Assembly (NCBI GenBank): GCA_015179045.1
Contig: WHUZ01000138.1
Span: forward strand, 39,565-103,564
Reading direction: 5' to 3'
Length of the DNA: 64,000 nt
Source: Kalaharituber pfeilii
Taxonomy: Eukaryota > Ascomycota > Pezizomycetes > Pezizales > Pezizaceae
How positions within the stretch are numbered: position 1 is the stretch's first letter; each line of letters opens with the position of its first letter. The position numbers and the translations under genes are program-made. This document shows, piece by piece, positions 59,491 to 64,000 of the stretch. Under the pieces are notes generated by a model. The model saw only the letters and a program-made list of their open reading frames with translations, was not told the DNA's origin and ran no database searches.

Positions 59491-61793
59491 ATGGCGTGGT
59501 TCCTCGCATCAAGTAATGGCCTGGACGAGCAGGTCGAGAAAGCCACTTCTTCAAACCTGTAAGTCTCCTGGTTGCCTCGCGGACCATGCGCCCGACTGAC
59601 GGCCCCGCAGTGAGGATCTTGTCCTCAACCTGGAGATCTCGGACATGATCAGGAGCAAGACGGTGCAGCCGAAGGAAGCGATGAGGTCCCTGAAGCGCAG
59701 AATCGGCAACAAAAACCCCAACATTCAGCTGGCAGCACTGAGGGTAACCAACCCCCCAACTCTCTTGCGCTTGCGAAATTACTGAGTGTGCTAACTCACG
59801 TTGACCAGCTCACAGACACCTGCGTCAAAAATGGAGGCTCTCACTTCCTAGCCGAGATTGCATCCCGGGAATTCATGGACAATTTGGTATCCATACTGAA
59901 TGCACCTGGCGCTGCAACCAATGAGGTGCGGGCAAAGATATTGGAGCTTATCCAGATATGGGCTTTTGCATTTGATGGAAAAAGCCAACTTTCGTATGTC
60001 AAAGATGTCTATAACCATCTCAAGAACGAAGGATTTGATTTCCCACCACCTCCTAAAATATCATCAAGCTTCGTTGATTCCTCAGCTGTAAGCCGCACAT
60101 CTCACATTTCTCTGACATGAGAGCTCATCGGTTTCTATATAGCCACCGGAATGGACAGACTCCGACGTTTGCATGAGGTGCCGGAACCCCTTCACCTTCA
60201 CGAACCGCAAGCATCACTGCCGAAACTGTGGAAGTGTATTCTGTGGATCGTGCTCCTCCAAGACAATCCCACTACCGGATCTAGGAATTGTAGAGGCAGT
60301 GCGTGTATGCGATGGGTGCCATATCAAGTTGACGGAGAAAAAGGCGAACGTGATCAAGGCAAATACTCATCGTCACCTTTCAGATTCCAGCAAAAGAAGC
60401 TCACAAGTCCACTACAAATCTTCTCCCCTTTCTAGTATGCAGCCACGGAATGCCAGAGTGGAAGATGATGATGATGAGGACTTGAAAATGGCCTTAAAAA
60501 TGTCCTTGGAAGAAGTCAAGAGTAACAGGAACGGGTTTATTTCACAGAGTCAACTCCAGGCACAACAAAAGTCCGCCTCCACACAACCATTTTCAACTTC
60601 CAAATCTGCAAACAAAACACAAGTGGTGGAGGAGGAGGAGGAGGAGGAGGACGAAGAGTTGAAAGCCGCTATTGCCGCAAGTTTGAGGGACATGGAAGAA
60701 CAGAAAGCGAAATCAGTTTGGTCCAACCCCGCAACCGCTTCATCCGCCGCTGTGGCTCGCGTGTCTGCACCTCGACCAGATCATGAACTTACGCCACTCG
60801 AAGCAGAAAATATCAACTTGTTTGCCACATTAGTGGATAGGCTTCAAACTCAGCCGCCTGGGACTATCCTCCGGGAGCCTCAAATTCAAGAGCTTTACGA
60901 GAGTATTGGTGCACTGAGGCCGAAACTGGCACGAACGTTCGGAGAAACTATGAGTAAATATGGTTAGTCAATCTTGATCACTGATCTCTTTCGGAATTAT
61001 GACTGACAACCCAGTGAAGAGGTCTTATGTGACCTACACGCAAAATTAGCCACGGTAGTTCGATATTATGACAAGATGCTGGAGGAGAGGCTACAGGAAA
61101 CATATAGCCGCCATAATATCAGTGGATTGCCCACTCAAACACAACGCCCCGCTGTGGGTGGATACCCTTCACTACCTCCTGCAGATGGCTATTATTCCCG
61201 GAATCCAGTTCCTGAGCCCCAGAGTACTCCTTACAGCGCACCCCCGGCTTCAACATATCACAGCTACTACACGCAGCCACAGGTTTACGATAAGATGGTA
61301 GGAGGTGCCCCCCCCCACCTCAGCCAGAACCACAGCTATCGAAACCACAAGGTGCATATTATAACGGATATCCCCCTCAACAATCTATGCCAACTCCTGT
61401 TCAGCATCCTGCCCAACCTTCCGAAGGGTCCCCTGCAGTGCCTGCCCCTCATTCTCCCATCCAACAACACCAACAGCCGCTACAGCCACAACCACAACAA
61501 TCTGTACCACCTCCTGCGCCCGGATCATATTGGCAATACCCTCCTGCAAAAGGACACGATCCTGCATATCCTTACCCATATCCACCCCTAGGGGAACCTC
61601 AGTATGTCACATCTTGGCAATCTAGAGACCCGCAAGCAAGAGCCCAATCCCCGCACCCCACGGATATGCCTACCCGGGAGGGGGTGGGCTTAACGGAGTA
61701 CGTGGAGACCGAGGAGGGCTTGAAGCGACTTCAGCAGCTTCCCAGCCTCCACCGGCGAAGCCGGCGGAAGAACCCTCGTTGATTGATCTGTGA
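59491..61793 (+). CDS. VPS27: Vps27, ESCRT-0 subunit (VHS-FYVE-UIM), with two apparent frame breaks
   Basis: Endosomal ubiquitin-cargo receptor that starts ESCRT sorting. Exons: 59491-59558, 59611-59743, 59809-60087, 60143-60962, 61020-61793. The VHS domain runs from [20 protein letters not shown] to about [16 protein letters not shown]. The FYVE finger has the [10 protein letters not shown] start, the RKHHCRNCG basic motif and [11 protein letters not shown]. Two ubiquitin-interacting motifs follow: [15 protein letters not shown] and [17 protein letters not shown] helical region and a Pro/Gln-rich tail end in EEPSLIDL, a clathrin-box-like terminus typical of the family. In the tail the sensible frame shifts near the C run at about 61306-61314 and again between 61622 and about 61735. 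The exon sum is 2074 nt; two added bases give 2076, a multiple of three. Identity is certain; the tail sequence is not. Confidence 0.95.
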
Positions 61794-62925
61794 CGGAAGC
61801 ATATAGTTATATTGAAGGGACATGGTAGTACTTTCTGTTTGTCTTTGCCATTTCTTGGTTGTTGTGCTTTTGTTTAAGCAGCAAGTTGCGCATGTTTCTG
61901 TTTCATCAGCTGGAAAGTTGGGGGCGTTTGTTTTCAGATTTTATTGATCACTACTATGTAAATCAATGTAATTTGATGTCGAAGTAACAAAATTTCATGT
62001 GCACTTGTTTCCTGGTGCCGTCTGGCCTGATACACGGTGTACCCTTCTTTCGTGGCGATACACCTTCAGGCCAGAAGTCACTTTATGAAGTAGCCAATCT
62101 GCGCTGTACTGGTGTTGCCTTGGCTACAAATTACATGCAACAAAAATTAAAACAGTTAACCTGGTTCCATTTAATCATATGATACCGGAGCATTACAGTT
62201 CTTTTATTTTGATTGTATACCTCTCCATGGCCTCTTGTTGTAACCTCCATCACTTATGGAGAGATAATACAGTTTCGAACCAGACTAACCGGAGTCAACA
62301 GACAAACTACTTCATCAAGCTATAGGTCAGTTCTGAAAGTGAACAACCCCTTCCCTCCGACCGTCTCCCCTTGGAGTATTAAAGTTTGAGCATTAAATGT
62401 AAGTATAAAAGGCCGGAGCCATATAAGAGTTAACAATTTGTCATATTGAAAAGCATGTAACTGTACAAGATACTCCATATTATGAGAAATCAATGCAGAG
62501 GCAATGCCTCAATGGCTATAGAAAAGGTAAAAAATAAGAAATATCATAGAAATAAAAATTGCCCAAATTAGGTGCTTGCCATCTCGACTGAAGAGATCTG
62601 CCAATAACCTTCATCTAGTCTCGTGACCATTGCTTATCTCAGTCAGATGATGACATCCTTGGCGTACGTGCGCTTGGAACTGATATCAGAAGCGCCACTG
62701 ATAACAGTTCTGGGCGGACTTTCGACAAACTCTAAAATAACCTCGTTGATAGTATTTGGCTTCAAGGCTATATTATACATCCCCTGGGCTTACTCCTTCG
62801 AATAATATAAATACCAATCCTTCTCACTTATCGTTAGCCACAGCCGCTTGTGCCCCACATTCTTTTCAATCAAGGATCCCATCTTCCCCGCAGAGGGGCC
62901 TGGACCGCACATCCACAGCTACAAG
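61794..62925. other. Spacer between VPS27 and HBS1
   Basis: About 1.1 kb containing the VPS27 3' UTR and the HBS1 promoter. AT-rich, no gene or structured RNA recognised. Confidence 0.6.
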
Positions 62926-64000
62926 ATGTCTCGACATCAGCATATCCGCAATCTAGACATTGATAGCGAATTACAGGACTATATGCACAACGATGCCTAC
63001 GATGATGATGGAGACGATGGTAAGTGCACCACATCCCGATCCTTGTGTTACGGTACTAGAGCTGAAGCCGGGTACTAGAGCTGATCAATTTGTTCCCCTA
63101 GAAATGACTGAGGAGGACAAAGGTCCGTTATACTCTGGGAAGATGAATTTCGAGAAACTTGTAGGATGCTGAATGTACCAACCCTCTAGCTCAAATGAAG
63201 GTCGCACTGTCACGGGTCAGGGAGGTTATTGGGGACATACCTGGCTTGAAAAACAAGGCCATTGAGGATATCTTATGGGATTACTATTACGATGTTCCCA
63301 AGACTGTCGACCATATTTTGAGTTAGTTTTCCAGTCTCGAAGGAGACTACCGCTTATAACAGGGAGATGCGAAGAGCTAACACTGAGACGTTTTATAGAT
63401 AAATACACAATCGCCATATCAACCCCAAAGATACCGAAGAAGGCGAAAGCTAAGAGTAAAGGTGAGCAAATATTTTTTTTCTTATATTACATTCATTTTT
63501 TCATCATTCCTTTAAATATACTTGGGAATGCGGATCAAAAGCTTTGTAAGTACTGGAGCAGTCTAATAATATGAAGAGTTTAATTGATCTTAACCATCCA
63601 ATGCTTTCTCAGATTCTTGCCGAACGGGTCGGGTTTTCGGGGAAACAATAACGGGAGACCTTCCATACGAGCAATGGCAATTTTTACCAGAAGATTTCTG
63701 GGATGATGCGCCATGGGGGAATATCCCAATCTCCAGGAAAGCCGAAATAATTGTGGAAGCACCAGTTCGCTTTGGAGGTGGTCTCAAAGGAGGCTCCGGA
63801 GCAGGCAAAACCTCCAAATTGGCAGCGCTGGCTAAGGCGCGGAAGGCAACTGCTGAAAAGAAGCAGCAGCAAGAGGGCACGAGCACGGAGAAGGATCAAA
63901 ATAACGCGGTGTCATTACTTTCTAAACTATCTGGTAAACATAGGCCAACATCCCCTATCTCACCATCTGCGCAATATTCTCCACTGCCTCCACCCTCAAC
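62926..64000 (+). CDS. HBS1: Hbs1 ribosome-rescue GTPase, N-terminal part (3' truncated by the window)
   Basis: Hbs1 works with Dom34/Pelota to split stalled ribosomes in no-go and non-stop decay. Exons are 62926-63019, 63102-63122, 63190-63321, 63399-63461 and 63613 to the window end. The N-terminal domain is recognisable: MSRHQHIRNLDIDSELQDYM, then EMTEEDKAQMKVALSRVREV, then the ILWDYYYDVPKTVDHILNKY helix pair. A linker carries DDAPWGNIPISRKAEI and a basic KLAALAKARKATAEKK stretch. The GTPase domain, expected next, lies beyond base 64000. In many fungi this gene yields both Hbs1 and a Ski7-like form by alternative splicing (family knowledge), so Ski7-like function is possible. The 21-nt second exon is notably small, with an unusual GTCCGT donor. 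Confidence 0.9.

Noticed and set aside
1..64000. CRISPR arrays, bacterial operons, transposase or reverse transcriptase genes, biosynthetic clusters
   Set aside because: None seen. The window is eukaryotic, and no such domain signature appears on either strand.

Overview
This 64 kb window is nuclear DNA of a filamentous ascomycete (Pezizomycotina). The evidence is an intact StuA-type APSES regulator, many short introns (about 45-80 nt) with GTATGT/GTAAGT donors, CTAAC-like branch sites and AG acceptors, and fungal forms of housekeeping genes. Gene density is low: eleven recognised protein genes and one tRNA, with intergenic stretches of 7-10 kb. That suggests an early-diverging, gene-sparse lineage such as Pezizomycetes, but this is inference only.

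Layout. 1-5355 (+): 3' part of GCN1. 5356-9060: gene-free apart from a (GT)n tract and a weak secreted-peptide candidate. 9061-10336 (-): BRCT-domain protein. 10.3-19.8 kb: gene-poor DNA running into the long pyrimidine-rich leader of stuA. 19827-22578 (+): stuA. 22.6-32.0 kb: gene-poor, with an intron-bearing tRNA-Leu (29930-30017, -) and a tiny poly(A) insertion flanked by 13-bp direct repeats. 31999-33570 (-): PIG3/zeta-crystallin-like quinone oxidoreductase. 33995-36061 (-): DBP3 helicase. 38711-42663 (+): MIT-domain protein. 44155-48597 (-): 5-oxoprolinase with one apparent missing base. 49475-51233 (-): ArfGAP. 52510-53290 (+): cytochrome b5. 54759-58330 (-): Doa4/USP8-type deubiquitinase. 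59491-61793 (+): VPS27, with two apparent frame breaks. 62926-64000 (+): N-terminal part of HBS1, cut by the window end.

How the genes fit together. Four of the genes between 38 and 62 kb belong to endosome/vesicle biology: the MIT-domain protein, the ArfGAP, the Doa4-type ubiquitin protease and the ESCRT-0 subunit Vps27. The last two are divergently transcribed from one 1160-bp interval and act at opposite ends of the same multivesicular-body pathway. GCN1, HBS1 and DBP3 are translation or ribosome genes. OXP1 serves glutathione turnover. stuA stands alone in about 20 kb of otherwise nearly gene-free DNA.

Three coding frame breaks (one in OXP1, two in VPS27) each look like one missing base, and at least two of them sit in a G or C run. 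Adding the missing bases makes both CDS lengths exact multiples of three. This points to consensus errors or homopolymer slippage rather than pseudogenes. No transposase, reverse transcriptase, CRISPR array or secondary-metabolite cluster was found. The most interesting signals are the Doa4-VPS27 bidirectional promoter with its 42-nt poly-C tract, the hairpin-plus-poly(A) insertion with target-site duplication, the stop-free intron in the MIT gene that would encode a membrane-like segment if retained, and the tRNA with a very short intron.
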